Assembly (NCBI GenBank): GCA_022113835.1
Contig: JAILWY010000027.1
Coordinates: forward strand, 10,790,501-10,854,500
Length of the DNA: 64,000 nucleotides
From: Atopsyche davidsoni
Lineage: Eukaryota > Arthropoda > Insecta > Trichoptera > Hydrobiosidae
Direction: 5' to 3'
Each line of letters starts with the position of its first letter. Position 1 is the stretch's first letter. Below, piece after piece: positions 36,801-45,900 of the stretch. Made by a program: the position numbers and the translations under genes. The notes under the pieces are model-generated. The model was not told the origin of the DNA. It searched no databases and saw only the letters and a list, made by a program, of their open reading frames with translations.

Positions 36801-38556
36801 ATCGCGATACATTTTTAAGATAAAAAGTACATCTTATGGATACTGAAGTTAACCACCCCTATTGTAGAAGACTCCTCAGGTGACCCAGGTACTTCAACAC
36901 CCTTCGCCTTGCCATGGTAATCAAGGGGTGTGGATTCAAATTAACAGGTCCACCGGTGACCTGCTAATTTTTTTCGCAATTTTTTTCCATTTTCAATGTA
37001 CGACTACATCTATGGATAGTAAATGCTGTGTGAATCTTTCCAATAAAATATATTTCAAACTTGTTTTATCGTAAGCATAGTGTATAGACATAGTGTGTAT
37101 TTCTCACCTTCCTCTGCCCACTTAGATTACGCATATGACAACATGTCGACCGCGACACATTTTTAAGATAAAAAGTAGATCTTATGAACACAAAAGTTGG
37201 CGACCCCTGGCACAGTAAGTCGATATTATATTTGCGGGTTTGGAAATATTACATTATTTCTATTATACTCATAAACGTGCTCAAATGCGACGTTTATATA
37301 TTTTCTATTTTTCGGATAAAATAACAGCTTTTTACTTCTTATGGAAAGATAATTAGGTTTTTTTACACTATGGAATTGCTCTACAGTATAACATATATAT
37401 AAATAAAAAGTTTTCAGCTATTAGGTTTGGTGGCGCGTTTAAACAGATAACCATATATATACATCAAAAAAATATATAAATTATTGGTTTTGGTTTACTA
37501 CATCTTGGATCAACCTGTAAAATTTTCACTTTCGTGGGACGATTTTCCCAACTACCAGGAAAACCAAACGACGATTTTATATCGCACGCCGAGCCCGCAG
37601 CCCCGCAGCCCCGCAACCCCGCAGTCCCGCAGCCCCGCAGCCCCGCAGTGCCGCAGCCGCCGGCGGCGGGGCAGGCGAGCCAACCGCAGCAGCGGTCAGG
37701 CAAGTTTTACTTTCTTCGTTATCTCCTGCCATCACCGGCAGTGACAGCCCGCGCCGGTCCCGGGGCCTAAACTACTCTTTAACTAACTAATACGATCACC
37801 CCTAAAACCTCCTACCGAGCACCATTAAAAAATATCCACCAAAAAGCTAGAAGACTATCGAGCAGTTCTTTTCAACCACATCATAAAAAAACGTACATCT
37901 ATAATATCTCAGATGGGTACGGCTAATCACACTCTATTTGCATTGCAGCTCGAATCACTACCAATGTATCAATGATAGCAATGAAAAGTTAATTTTTTTT
38001 AATATATGTCATCTTGTATATATTTATTTCAAATCCAATTTTGATATTTATAAAATCTATACGAAATAAACTGGAATAATATATATCTTAATCAAGCGTC
38101 CAACTCTTCTAAGTATGTGAAAACATCAACCGCGATATATTCAAAACTAACGCCAGTGAACAAAAATAATACGGCTTATAAACAACGCTCGGTAGCCCTG
38201 CCAATAAGCAAAGATTGTGTTTTTTTTATTATTATTTAACATCAATGAGATAAATTGATGGAGTGAAAAAAAAAACACGTTTACATGATAGCATATTTAA
38301 AAACACGTATGGACGCACGCCACTGACAAAAAGTCGGCATTGTCTAACAAATTAATGTAGGTACCTAATTACATTTTTATAGAAATATCACAGATATTAG
38401 ACTTAATTATCATTTATTCCCTGAAGGATAATTGTATAAATATTTTTTTTTTATATCATAAAATTACATAAGAGTCGTGTACGTACCTGAGATAAACAAG
38501 CATCCCATAAGAAGAAGAACACCGCCCGTCCGATCCATGCTTGTCAATCTGGACAT
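12896..38556 (-). CDS. Secreted single-domain CBM14 (peritrophin-type) chitin-binding protein, 4 exons
   Basis: Exons on the minus strand are 38487-38556, 20185-20421, 16197-16307 and 12896-13125. Every junction is GT-AG and phase 1, giving 215 codons and a stop. Residues 1-23 form a signal peptide (basic start, then VLLLMGCLFIS). About 25-100 is a low-complexity spacer with LDP repeated four times. The CBM14/ChtBD2 domain follows at about 115-180, with six cysteines in the contexts FYCDE, TRCQG, HYCDI, FLCPN, FVCDW and VRCEL. These proteins are exported and bind chitin in cuticle or peritrophic matrix; that role is inferred from family. The 18-kb first intron is filled with mobile elements. 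I do not recognise a specific orthologue. Confidence 0.85.
13316..13548 (+). mobile_element. Solo LTR (TGTAG...CGAAA family), copy 2, nested in mariner
   Basis: It is 233 bp, starts TGTAGCGGTCAGTG and ends GGCGAAA, with 4-bp duplications GTAC at 13312-13315 and 13549-13552. It matches the reverse complement of 5660-5904 along its whole length. An AATAAA-like word (TTAATAAACG) in the LTR sits where a retroelement polyadenylation signal would be expected. Confidence 0.85.
13613..14101 (-). pseudogene. mariner transposase pseudogene
   Basis: The first part (14101-13868) has the N-terminal helix-turn-helix region, with EKQQYRSVIQFLFLEGKS and VKNWFSEFQRGRTS. The second part (13822-13613, another frame) has RWVPRLLT and FVTVDEKWIHWYTPETK, which holds the first catalytic Asp in the TVDE context. 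The link region EIAETVGISKDRVGHIL is visible between them, but the segment before it is shortened. The second and third catalytic Asp regions are deleted. Confidence 0.85.
15339..15571. repeat. 112-bp tandem duplication related to a MITE family
   Basis: Two near-identical units (about 15339-15450 and 15451-15563) each carry TTATTTTGGGTGTTTTTTT, GGTAAACAACGCAAAGTAGA, TTGGCTAGCTGCAAGTCGG and GTTGCAAGTTGTGTCGCGAC. The end word resembles the termini of the elements at 22103-22211 and 59532-59692. The sequence lies in intron 3 of the CBM14 gene. Confidence 0.75.
16534..16850. mobile_element. hAT-like dispersed repeat, copy 1
   Basis: It begins CAGGGGTGGCCAAC, a hAT-style end, and contains CACCTCCCTCTCC...TTTAAACTA.GCTACAAGTCGAT, then TTAGCCACCC. 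The same order appears at 36526-36865. No clean target duplication could be fixed. A homologous flank (ACTCCAACACCCTTCG) continues to the right of both copies, so the true repeat is longer. Confidence 0.5.
17345..17480 (-). mobile_element. RTE-like retrotransposon 3' tail, copy
   Basis: Minus-strand copy of the tail family, with GAGGTTGGCGATCATTTTACTGAG and CAGTGTTCATGGTTTTCTAAGGGG on the plus strand, as at 4.65 and 7.7 kb. Confidence 0.6.
17690..17820. other. GC-rich patch of unknown origin
   Basis: About 130 bp of strongly GC-rich sequence stands alone in the AT-rich third intron-side region of the CBM14 gene. Open frames in several phases give Arg/Pro/Ala-rich shadows without a domain. 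It may be a fragment of a GC-rich retrotransposon coding region. There are no splice sites that would place it in the CBM14 transcript. Confidence 0.35.
17898..18321. mobile_element. Non-autonomous hAT element with an internal foldback
   Basis: The ends are CAGGGGTGGCCAAAG and its near complement TTTGTCCACCCCTG. The flanks carry a perfect 8-bp duplication, CTACAAAG (17890-17897 and 18322-18329), the length hAT transposases make. Inside, about 17993-18147 forms a long imperfect hairpin: ATTTTTGAGTAAAATACTT, TGATTTTCCACATGT and TTTTTATTTGT are repeated in reverse around a roughly 40-nt loop. An 18-bp word TTAGTAATCAGTAATATT flanks this hairpin on both sides. Confidence 0.88.
19611..20095 (+). 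mobile_element. Cluster of RTE-like retrotransposon 3' tails
   Basis: Three plus-strand tails are stacked: 19611-19850, 19851-19975 and about 20020-20095. Each ends in a version of GTCGCCAACCTCCTCTGAGG followed by GATGAAGAA-type bases. The first contains AGGATTATATAATAATGCTA, which in reverse is the empty target site of the transposon inserted at 4816-5369. The cluster sits next to exon 2 of the CBM14 gene. Confidence 0.65.
20185..20421 (-). CDS. Exon 2 of the CBM14 gene: spacer with LDP repeats
   Basis: This exon is strongly GC-rich in an AT-rich setting. It encodes a Gly/Pro/Ala-rich linker with four tandem LDP units (CTGGACCCT repeated) and ends VQEYLELGRSIPG before the donor GTCAGT. The linker joins the signal peptide to the chitin-binding domain and is unlikely to fold by itself. 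Open frames on the opposite strand here are shadows of the same GC bias. Confidence 0.75.
20583..20952. mobile_element. hAT-like non-autonomous element A
   Basis: It starts CAGTGCTTCTCAAAGTT and ends AAGTTTGAGAGCCACTG, an inverted pair typical of hAT ends. The flanks are GTATAAAG (20575-20582) and GTATGAAA (20953-20960), an 8-bp duplication with two differences. The inside is rich in GGGGGTCC-type words and holds no coding frame. Confidence 0.8.
20961..21676 (+). mobile_element. hAT element B with a transposase C-terminal remnant
   Basis: The ends are CATTGGTTCCCAAAGTGG and CAAAAAGTTTGGGAACCTATG, inverted repeats of each other. The flanks are GTATGAAA on the left and GTATTAAG (21677-21684) on the right. 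It begins directly after element A's right flank. A pogo-like end, CAGTAAAACCTCGATATAAC, lies at about 21532 without a partner. The N-terminal two thirds of the transposase is absent. Confidence 0.8.
21118..21396 (+). pseudogene. hAT transposase C-terminal dimerisation fragment
   Basis: The frame reads WIINPYGYIEESEVILQKEL, then LWTIARKFLIALPSSFLVES and GINTVANLLTKK, and stops at 21396. The pattern NP-F/Y, then L-W...A...L-PSSFLVE-x-G-F/I-xx-V is the conserved C-terminal end of hAT transposases of the type found in ZBED/SCAN-like genes. No start codon, zinc finger or catalytic region remains. It lies inside element B. Confidence 0.75.
22103..22211. mobile_element. Short inverted-repeat element (MITE)
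   Basis: The ends AAGCCCTACACACGCTGCGAA and CGCTGCGTGTGTAGCCGGCT are inverted copies. The inside, with GGCCATTGGTTAACTGCAAAT and CGGTTGCACGTTTTGTC, matches the family at 15.34-15.57 and 59.53-59.69 kb. A single matching end (CCGTCTACACATGCAGCGAC) stands at 22705-22725. Confidence 0.65.
22797..22895 (-). mobile_element. RTE-like retrotransposon 3' tail, copy
   Basis: Plus-strand words CTCCTCAGAGGAGGTTGGCG and CCAGTGTTCATGG mark a minus-strand copy of the same tail. Confidence 0.6.
22900..27590. other. Long non-coding part of the CBM14 first intron
   Basis: Mostly AT-rich sequence. Positions 24330-24810 are more balanced and unique and could be a regulatory element. Positions 26120-26215 match, in reverse, a repeat at about 37080-37165 (GTCTATACACTG, GTAGTCTAAGTGGGGAGA). 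The open frames show no domain. Confidence 0.45.
27598..28115 (+). pseudogene. RTE-like reverse transcriptase relic with its 3' tail
   Basis: The frame KPKIMVFSR...ENWDPD...INVRIDTARRTFTTL continues as VSVILYGVDAWTLK and EAAEIWTYRRIVKIPWVNRV. This is the C-terminal part of RTE/BovB-like reverse transcriptases, where S-x-L-x-YG-x-E-x-WTL and W-xx-RRI-x-K-I-x-W are conserved. It then shifts frame to ISYFGQIFRNSKYSILQL. The region between the two halves of the palm is shortened. The element ends with the GTCACCAACCTCCTATGAGG tail that is scattered through the window. Confidence 0.8.
28180..28206 (-). repeat. Short run of the insect telomere unit (CCTAA)
   Basis: Three CCTAA units are followed by CCCTAAACC. 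This is only about 25 bp, just past the RTE-like tail, so it is more likely a retroelement or repair scar than a telomere remnant. Confidence 0.45.
28210..30480. other. Non-coding intron stretch
   Basis: AT-rich sequence. A hAT-like end, GTTGGCCACCCCTG, is at about 30168-30181 without a visible partner. Nothing else is recognised. Confidence 0.4.
30486..30672 (+). pseudogene. Second RTE-like reverse transcriptase fragment
   Basis: The frame opens MWLHRRILIIPWVK, matching the W-xx-RRI-x-K-I-PWV block of the relic at 27.6-28.1 kb. It goes on through GKRAIGRRESTWPKI, which resembles the G-K-R-x-x-GRR-x-x-W motif near the end of these proteins. The intervening part is deleted. Confidence 0.65.
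31546..31761 (-). other. Unrecognised 71-codon open frame
   Basis: The minus-strand frame has unusually protein-like composition for this intron (several Trp, Asp and Glu; DGEEWESWGFFEG). It lacks splice sites that would join it to the CBM14 gene, and I do not recognise a domain. It may be a fragment of a mobile element or a processed pseudogene. Confidence 0.25.
31770..35600. other. Non-coding intron stretch with one longer open frame
   Basis: A plus-strand frame at 33995-34387 (130 codons) has normal-looking composition but no recognised domain and no start context. It could be a relic of a mobile element. The rest is AT-rich and holds nothing else that I can name. Confidence 0.35.
32058..32077. 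repeat. Poly-C tract of 20 bases
   Basis: Twenty C in a row, then ACCCCCG, in AT-rich intron sequence. The length may be unreliable in the assembly. Confidence 0.9.
35681..35763. repeat. 12-bp minisatellite, CATGTTGCCCCC type
   Basis: Four exact or near-exact units of CATGTTGCCCCC are followed by decayed units (TGGTGCCCCC, CGGTGCCCC, AGATGCCCC). Open frames across it are by-products of the repeat. Confidence 0.9.
36526..37215. mobile_element. hAT-like dispersed repeats, copies 2 and 3
   Basis: Copy 2 begins CAGGGGTAGCCAACAAG and reaches GTTAACCACCCCT near 36860. It is collinear with 16534-16850. A further related segment ends GTTGGCGACCCCTGG near 37210. Both carry CACCT(T/C)CCTCT and the phrase TTTTTAAGATAAAAAGTA. 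Boundaries between the copies are not clear. Confidence 0.5.
37592..37657. repeat. GC-rich 9-bp minisatellite, CCCCGCAGC type
   Basis: About seven units of CCCCGCAGC/T stand in tandem, 0.8 kb inside the first intron of the CBM14 gene. The unit is the reverse complement of the core at 1630-1693. Confidence 0.85.
38487..38556 (-). CDS. Exon 1 of the CBM14 gene: signal peptide
   Basis: The ATG at 38556 opens 23 codons and one base, ending at a strong donor (GTACGT). A second in-frame ATG lies six codons later. The upstream start is chosen because it is the first in the open frame and adds a basic n-region. The phase 1 end joins exactly to the exon at 20421, whose acceptor follows the pyrimidine-rich tract TGCTTGTTGCAG. 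Confidence 0.8.
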
Positions 38557-38689
38557 CTTAATCCTAACAATTAGAAATACCGCCTGCTAATGGGAAAATT
38601 AAAAATCAACGGATGAATAAATCCAAGTTTGTTTTGTAAACAAAATAAAACTTCTGAGCTCGTTTCGTGGCGACGTCAATGAGGATTGA

Positions 38690-38985
38690 CGCGAGTCGCT
38701 ACTCGCGGGTGGTTATGTGTTGAAAATGAGCTGAGTTTCATGCGGCGGGTGCATTATTGGCACCGGCTGAGGAAGTCCACGGCGCACGAGAGGGACGAAC
38801 GCGACCGCCGGGCGCCGACTGAGGCAAGCACTGGCGGGGGGCGCGGGGCGGAGACTTGGCAAGGGGCAAGAGGCAGGAGGCAGGGGCAGGGGGCAGGGGC
38901 AGGGGGCAGGGGCGCGGGGAGCAGCGCGACCTCCCACCTCCCGCCTCCCGACCGGGCCTCCGCTCGCCGATCGTCCATTCAAACC
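38690..38985 (-). promoter_or_regulatory. GC-rich upstream region of the CBM14 gene with a (GGGGCA)n tract
   Basis: A GC-rich island starts about 130 bp upstream of the minus-strand ATG at 38556 and likely covers the 5' UTR or promoter. From 38862 to 38913 the plus strand has repeated GGGGCA/GGGGGCA runs, enough G-tracts to form a quadruplex. The signal-peptide exon at 1.5 kb has a similar island upstream. No TATA box or initiator is clear. Confidence 0.45.
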
Positions 38986-38989
38986 TATC

Positions 38990-39575
38990 CCATTCGCAAA
39001 AAATACTTTTTCTCAATAACGAAAATAGAGAAACCCATGCACGCCACACCTTCTCAACCCCACACCTGCGCGCAGCATCAGAATATACCACACACCGCAT
39101 TGTAAGCATAGCCCTAAATCAAACCTTGCGAGATGCTCCCTCTTCCCTACCGGATACTCTTATCACGAGAAAAAAAATTAGAAGTAAAAACCTCAATACA
39201 CGAGCGAGTTAATATTTTACAGGTAATAATTAAACATTATCACGGTTTTAGGGATAATTATGATTGTCAGATTTTTGCACTTGCAAATACTATTTTAGAG
39301 TTGCTACAGTGATTAAATCGAAAATTTTATTAGCCAGGGAGAATTAAGAAAATGGGGTAATTCGTATACGCCACCACCTATAAGCCACACTTTGTAATTG
39401 TCAATTAACATAACAAATAAAGATTGTGTATGAGTATTTTCCCTACACAAACTAAATAACGAAAACAAAGAAACCCAAGTACGCTACCACCCAAGCCTCA
39501 TGTTGTAAGCCCTACGACCTGCGCGTAGAATCAGGAGACAGCCACACACCAGTATGCAAGCATAGCCCTTACAAT
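38990..39575. repeat. Dispersed repeat, copies 2 and 3 of 3
   Basis: Copy 2 (38990-39120) and copy 3 (39440-39570) match 7050-7190: AATAACGAAAA.AGAGAAACCCA, ACCTGCGCG.AG, CCACACACC and GCAAGCATAGCCC. Both lie between the divergent CBM14 and RNF17 starts, in the same orientation. Confidence 0.6.
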
Positions 39576-39910
39576 TATTATAAATTAATATTTTAAAAAT
39601 TGACAATTGTATTTATTTATTTTTTATAGCAAATCGATAAATTATATATACCTACATTGATATAATTTTTGTGAAAGATTATAGACAAAAAATATAAATA
39701 AAATAAATTACTGGCAACACCGCATGCTTGATCCGACCTGTATCAGCTCCCCATCTGTCAACAACCGGTATCGTAGAAATTCAGACCAAATTGTCAACAG
39801 AGCTCACAGCCTGTGTTACCTCGTATGTCGTAAGTAAACTTGTTTGTTTCCACTAAAGAGTAGTAAATATATATTTTTTCAAACTCGAGTAATGTTTAAA
39901 TCGATTTAAA

Positions 39911-42900
39911 ATGGAGACAACAATGATGCGGGCGTTATGTATCAACTGCAAGCAACCCTTCAGTTTGGCTGGTAAGTTCATTTGTTTCGTTGTTGTAACA
40001 TAAGTTTTATGAATGGTGATTGTATTTTTTCAAATACCAACATTTTCTATATTATATACTTTAATAATATTGGGTATAAATAATTTAAAAACGATAGTAT
40101 CCTCAAATCAAAATGAACATTCAATATATTGATATCACTTGAATTGCTATTCAAGAGATCAAACCGAGGCAGCATGTGTTTCGTCGTATGTCGTCAGTAA
40201 ACTTGCTTGTTTATGTTAAAGAGCAGTAAATATATTTATTTCCTAAGATATTCATTAACTGGTAATGTTTTAACCTATTTAAAATGGAGACAATAATAAA
40301 TCGAGTGTCGTATATCAACTTCAAGCAATCCTTCAGTTTGTCTAGTAAGTTTATTTGTTTCATTGTTGTAACGTAAATTTTATGCATGGTGATCGTATCT
40401 ATTCAGATACTATTCCATACAGTATCGATTCAGATACTAACATTGACTCCATTATATACTTGAAAAATCAAGAAATCAACCAAAGAAATATAATTTTTCT
40501 TATATATTACATTGTTACTTTACAAAATATAGAGATAATCATATTTAAGCTCAGCCTCATGATAGGAAAGTTTTCAGATCATTCAAAGGTCATTAAGCAC
40601 GAAAGTGTAAGTGCTCTGGTCACTAATGGCCAGCCAATTTGGTTTTAATCACTTTTGAATATATAAAAATTTTAAAGTCTATTATTGTAGCAAGCCGCCA
40701 CCTCATTCGTTTTCAATTTGTTATATTAGCATCATTGAATAACTAATAGTCATCTCACACTCATGACAATTGCAACTGCCAAAAAGCCTTTGAAAGGAAA
40801 AAGCACTCACTCTTGAGGAATGGCTTGAAATATTTTTTTCAATTTACAACCACAGAATATATTGAATTCGGGAAGGGAATTCACTATTTTTTTTGCTTGT
40901 ATGGACTGCCGAACACTGCTTACTAGAATTTGGATATTGTTTTTACATTTACTTTAAAAATTCAATCAAACTGTTTGAAATATACAAAATGTATTCAGGC
41001 TTACTTAGATTAAGGTTATAAAATAATAATATAAATTGTTAAATGTACATTTCAATATTTTTGTCCACAGTAGGCCGCACTCCCCACTTAGTTAAATGTG
41101 GTCATTCTGTCTGCGAAAAATGCTTGATAGGAATGATAAAATGTTTCCAAATCATCAAATGCCAAGGATGCCAATCAGAAATCAACATCGCCCCGGACCA
41201 GATGACGCTTTTAAATAAAAATATAAGAGAGAACATACCGGAGATATTCCCTATAAATTATTACATTTTTGGTGTGCTGTCCTACAGGGCAGCTCAAGTC
41301 AACAGTATACAAAATAATTTAAATAAAACACGACAAGAAATTAACAGCATGGTAAATTAGTTTTTTATGTATATAGTTTCATATTTAATACACTAAAAAC
41401 TATATATTTTATTCATAAAAGTATATTTTAAAGTATGCAGTGTTTTTTTACTGTATGAACTGCACGTCACCGACTTATATGTATTTTATAGTTCATAATT
41501 TAGGTTTAGTAAATACAACGATTATTTATTCCAAAACTTTAATATTAAATCAATATATAAACTCTTCGCTAAATTTAATTTCATATTATGTCTTTCAAAC
41601 TGATAACCCTTTAGACAGCCCTCAATATATGAGGCGCACTGCCCATGCAGGGCAGAACCACCTAACCCTTTAGTGCACTTGAGCGTTGTGATCTGAAAAT
41701 TAACTACTATTACTACTAGTAAAATATTGGAAACATTCATCACACCGTGGTACTTTTTAAAAAATTATTTTAATATTGTTACAACTCTCACCGGGTATTA
41801 TTATCGCATTCCATATTGAATGAAGGGTATTTTCTTAAAACTGTTGGAGCATGATACTATTGAATATTCATTGACTATTTTTGTAATATTTGTAGTAAAA
41901 CCTAAATCCCTTCAAAAACATGCCTTTATCAACTGGTATAAAATAAAATATATTTTCATAATTTTATAGTGCTGTGGTGGTTAAATTTATCATAAACACG
42001 ACACTGTCTGCGTGGATCTGTATATTGCCACAGTGTCTTGGCCGATTTTATATTTTTATTTTGCATTCAAATTGAACTGCATGCTGAGATTTTGAAACCT
42101 GCTTCGACCCTATTCAGAGACACATTTTGATTTATCATCCTAAATCTAAACATGGCAGGAACATTTGGTGATTTCATATAAATCAACTATTTCATCAGAT
42201 TGTTGTAAAATCATGGTTGTATTTTACCAAGTGAGCTTTTTTAAATTTTATTTATAGTCACTAAACTACGATAAGCTATTTTGGAAACTTTTTGAGAAAA
42301 TATTTCTTGAGAAATAATTTAAATAGTTAACAGCTTCAGACTAATATCTAGAATTTCCTTAAGAAAATTGGAGCATGCAATTTAATGCACAACTTACCTA
42401 GTAAACCATGCAGGGTACTTATAATACAAGACATTTTATATTCCAGTAATATGATAATATGAATAGACTTTCTTATATTACAAGTACCTGTATTGTCCAT
42501 TAAGATTATTGTGCATTCAATAATCCTCTTTATATCCCACCGGACTAAACCATTTGATAATATTAACATTACAGGGTCAAGCCTACAATAAATATTATCC
42601 AGCAGCATATGACATGAACAACACACAATTAGCAAGACAAATGCAACAAAAAGATCCAACCAACAAACCACACTCACAAGGTAACCAAACAATATTATAG
42701 TTTAAATCCTTAAGGTATTGATAATGAAAACAGTTTTGCATTCCACTTTTAGCGTGTCTAATGAAAGACAAAAACAAACTGAGATTTCTATGTGAAGTTT
42801 TCAATGACGATTAATTCTTGTAGCATCTGCATGTCTTAAAAATAATTACTTATTGCAGATTTGGAAAAACACATTAAGCAGTTGGAAAGCTGTCCGCGCC

Positions 42901-45900
42901 ATCCTAACAAGATGTCGGAGGTATACTGCACCAAATGTGACATAGCCGTGTGCGTCAAGTGCATGTCCACTTGCGGCAACCACACCATCCTCAACCTAGA
43001 AGACAAGGTACCCTCTTGAGTTCAAGTAGTAAATGTGAAAATCCAACCTTTCTCTAAGGCATAATGTGACTATTGAATATTTAAGAGATTTCAATCAAAC
43101 ATTAGCACAGATACATCGTTTGCAGTTCACTTTACAGGCCAATGCTGGCCGAAAGGATAATAGGAAGGTGTGGGTTTGAATCCCTCCTAAGTTTCAGCAC
43201 TTTTTGGCTTAAAAATCTTGTGAACAAATATCATTCAAAATTAATTTAGATTTATCTGATATTCAGTACTTCACAGACCCTCAGTCAGACCCACCCGAGG
43301 GTTCATGGCTGTCTGCCATCCTTGTAATGTCTCAAAAAAATTCTAACTTAAAAGAGTAACCCTAATCTGTTGCAGAATCTAGAATATGACGACACTAGTG
43401 TCAAGCAGCTAAGGGATGCCGCCAAGGAAGTACTTTTGAGGATCAACCAAAAAACACATGTAAGATCAATGAAAATAACTATCTATTCAATAGTATTTAT
43501 GTTTATTGAAAGCCATTAAAAGTTTGTAGGGGTTAGTACCTACATCGGAACACGTGTCTTACGGCCTGTTGGAATGTGACATTCGACCCTTAATCCATTA
43601 GATATTTTATTAGACGGCCCATTAAAATATGACCTAAACCCATAGTAATTAGTGGTCAGTCAAAAGGCGATCGTATTGCAGGCGAAATGTCCCCGTAATG
43701 AGACACCCCCTGATACGTGGGATTCTTCCTGTTTACGCTATCCACAAAGGCAGCGGGACCCTATATAAGCGGCTTCCTCGTGCCCCTCGCCAGAGAGACC
43801 TCACGGCATCGAAGCAGTAACCACGTACATTTCTATTCAGTGTAGTTATACTGAATAAACTACGAATATGCAAAAATTTTGCCAGCCTTCTGATTTCCAA
43901 CCATACATTAATCCTGCAACCACAACATCACATCAACGACATCGGAGACAATAACACATCATTAATCATCAACGAAAAGTTCCTTAAATTTTTCATATAA
44001 GATTCATACATTCAACAAATGGAAAATTTCCATGCTCAAATAATCTGATAATATGGAGTTTATAGCCACGTGCTCTATAAGAGTAGGAGACAGGCACGCA
44101 AGCATTCAAATGTTATTGCCAGTGAAATGCAGTGAAAAGCCCGCCTTGATACATCTCTGGCATTTTCCTTGTATATAGAGAAATCACAAAAATCTGAATC
44201 TGTAAAGATTTTCTCAAAAAGTTTTCCATCCCTTTAAATCTGAAAATTTCTTGGTCTGCCTGAGACTCCGCAGTCAGCATGCAAACAAGTGTACCATGGG
44301 GCTGTTGCTGACTCTTCATGTGGCTCTTGTGTAACTAATGTTTACGAAGGGTCCTTAGATGAGTGATCCCTGACTTGCGGCTGCGTGCAACCTGTTTATA
44401 CTTTTTATTGTATAGAGCAACAATTTTTTGATCCGAATCTCCCGATTTATTATATTATGGCCTAAAAATAAAATAAATATTATTACTACTATTAACTTGA
44501 CTGTGATGAAATATAACTATAGGTTAGAACGTTGGAACCCATACTCGATATGGTGAACAGTATCTGAAGATGCACTATTAATATGAATAATTCAAAGACA
44601 GAAAACTATCTCTGGTGTATTTTTATTTTTAATTTATTACTGTATATAGTTATATAAACAAAATTGTACACCATGTTTCGTATTGTGTGTCAGTGTTATT
44701 ATTATTACTACATAAAATCAGTTTTTGTTTTTCTTATTTAGGAGATCAAGCAGCAATTAGAAATTTCTGATACCAAAGAAAATGGTTATGAAGAATCACT
44801 GGACAGGGCCATATCCAATCACTTTGCTCGAGTATATGGAGTCCTTCAAGTATTACAAGACAAACTGGAGAGCGAACTCAAGCTGAGTCAATCTGGCCTT
44901 TCCGACGCCCTGAAGAGCCTGACCTCCAGCGGCCAGGACATTGAGCAGCTGCTGGAGTTGACGGATGCCTGGTTTGACGAGAAATACAAAGACAAGGTTG
45001 GTGTACAATTGCTAACATACCACTGCTAATCATACCTGTGCTGTTGCAGAAATAATATCTATTATCAACATCTCTTTAAACAACAGACTTTTTTTACTAG
45101 AACACATGTTCTTGGTGTTTTCGCCATATGTATTTTTTTTTCTTTTCAGTTCTCCAAAAAGTTGTGATATATCTTTTTTCCTGTGTGCCCATCACTTCTT
45201 CCCTATATATTTCATTGATTTCAGATCAACGTCTGTACAGTGGTAAACCATTTAAAGAAGGCAATCCAGACACCTTGGTACACATCAGAGAAACCGAACA
45301 ACCAAACTCAGGGGGATGATGTGTAAGTATTTTATTATCTGGCTAATATGCTTGTGGAAAATTCAAGTGCTCAAAACTGCAGCAGCACTCTGCTATCAAT
45401 CAATAAATTCTATTTGATATTTTTTTTATATAAGACTGTTCTCTGGTTATCAAATATCCCAGCTGATCATCAAATAAAATTGAATCAACACATTGACCTT
45501 TCAAAAGCCATCATTAAAAATGGCTTTATGGCAAACTGAGTTAATATGATAATACAATCACATTAGCTTGAGATCAAACGGGTCGACTTGCGGTCAACAA
45601 TTAACCATTCCAATCTCCAAGCCATGGAGCTGACTGGACCCCGGTGAAGCTTCAGCACTCAGCAATGTTCCTGTGTTTCGTGCGTGGTGCTTCTGCTGAG
45701 GGATGCGGCTCATATTTTTTCCATCTGCTTCCGACAATCAATTACAACAAAGGCATTCTCATTTAATTACACTTATGTACTAAAAATAGACCTTAATTAA
45801 ATAAAATACATTGTTGTACAGGTTTACTGTAAATGAAGACATTTTCAACCAAGTGGAGAACCACTGTCGACTCAATTTAATCAAGAGTGACTTGAAATTG

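Noticed and set aside
37464..37770. A coding exon of the CBM14 gene
   Set aside because: The open frames follow the 9-bp minisatellite, and no splice sites fit the phase 1 junctions already explained by exons 1 and 2.
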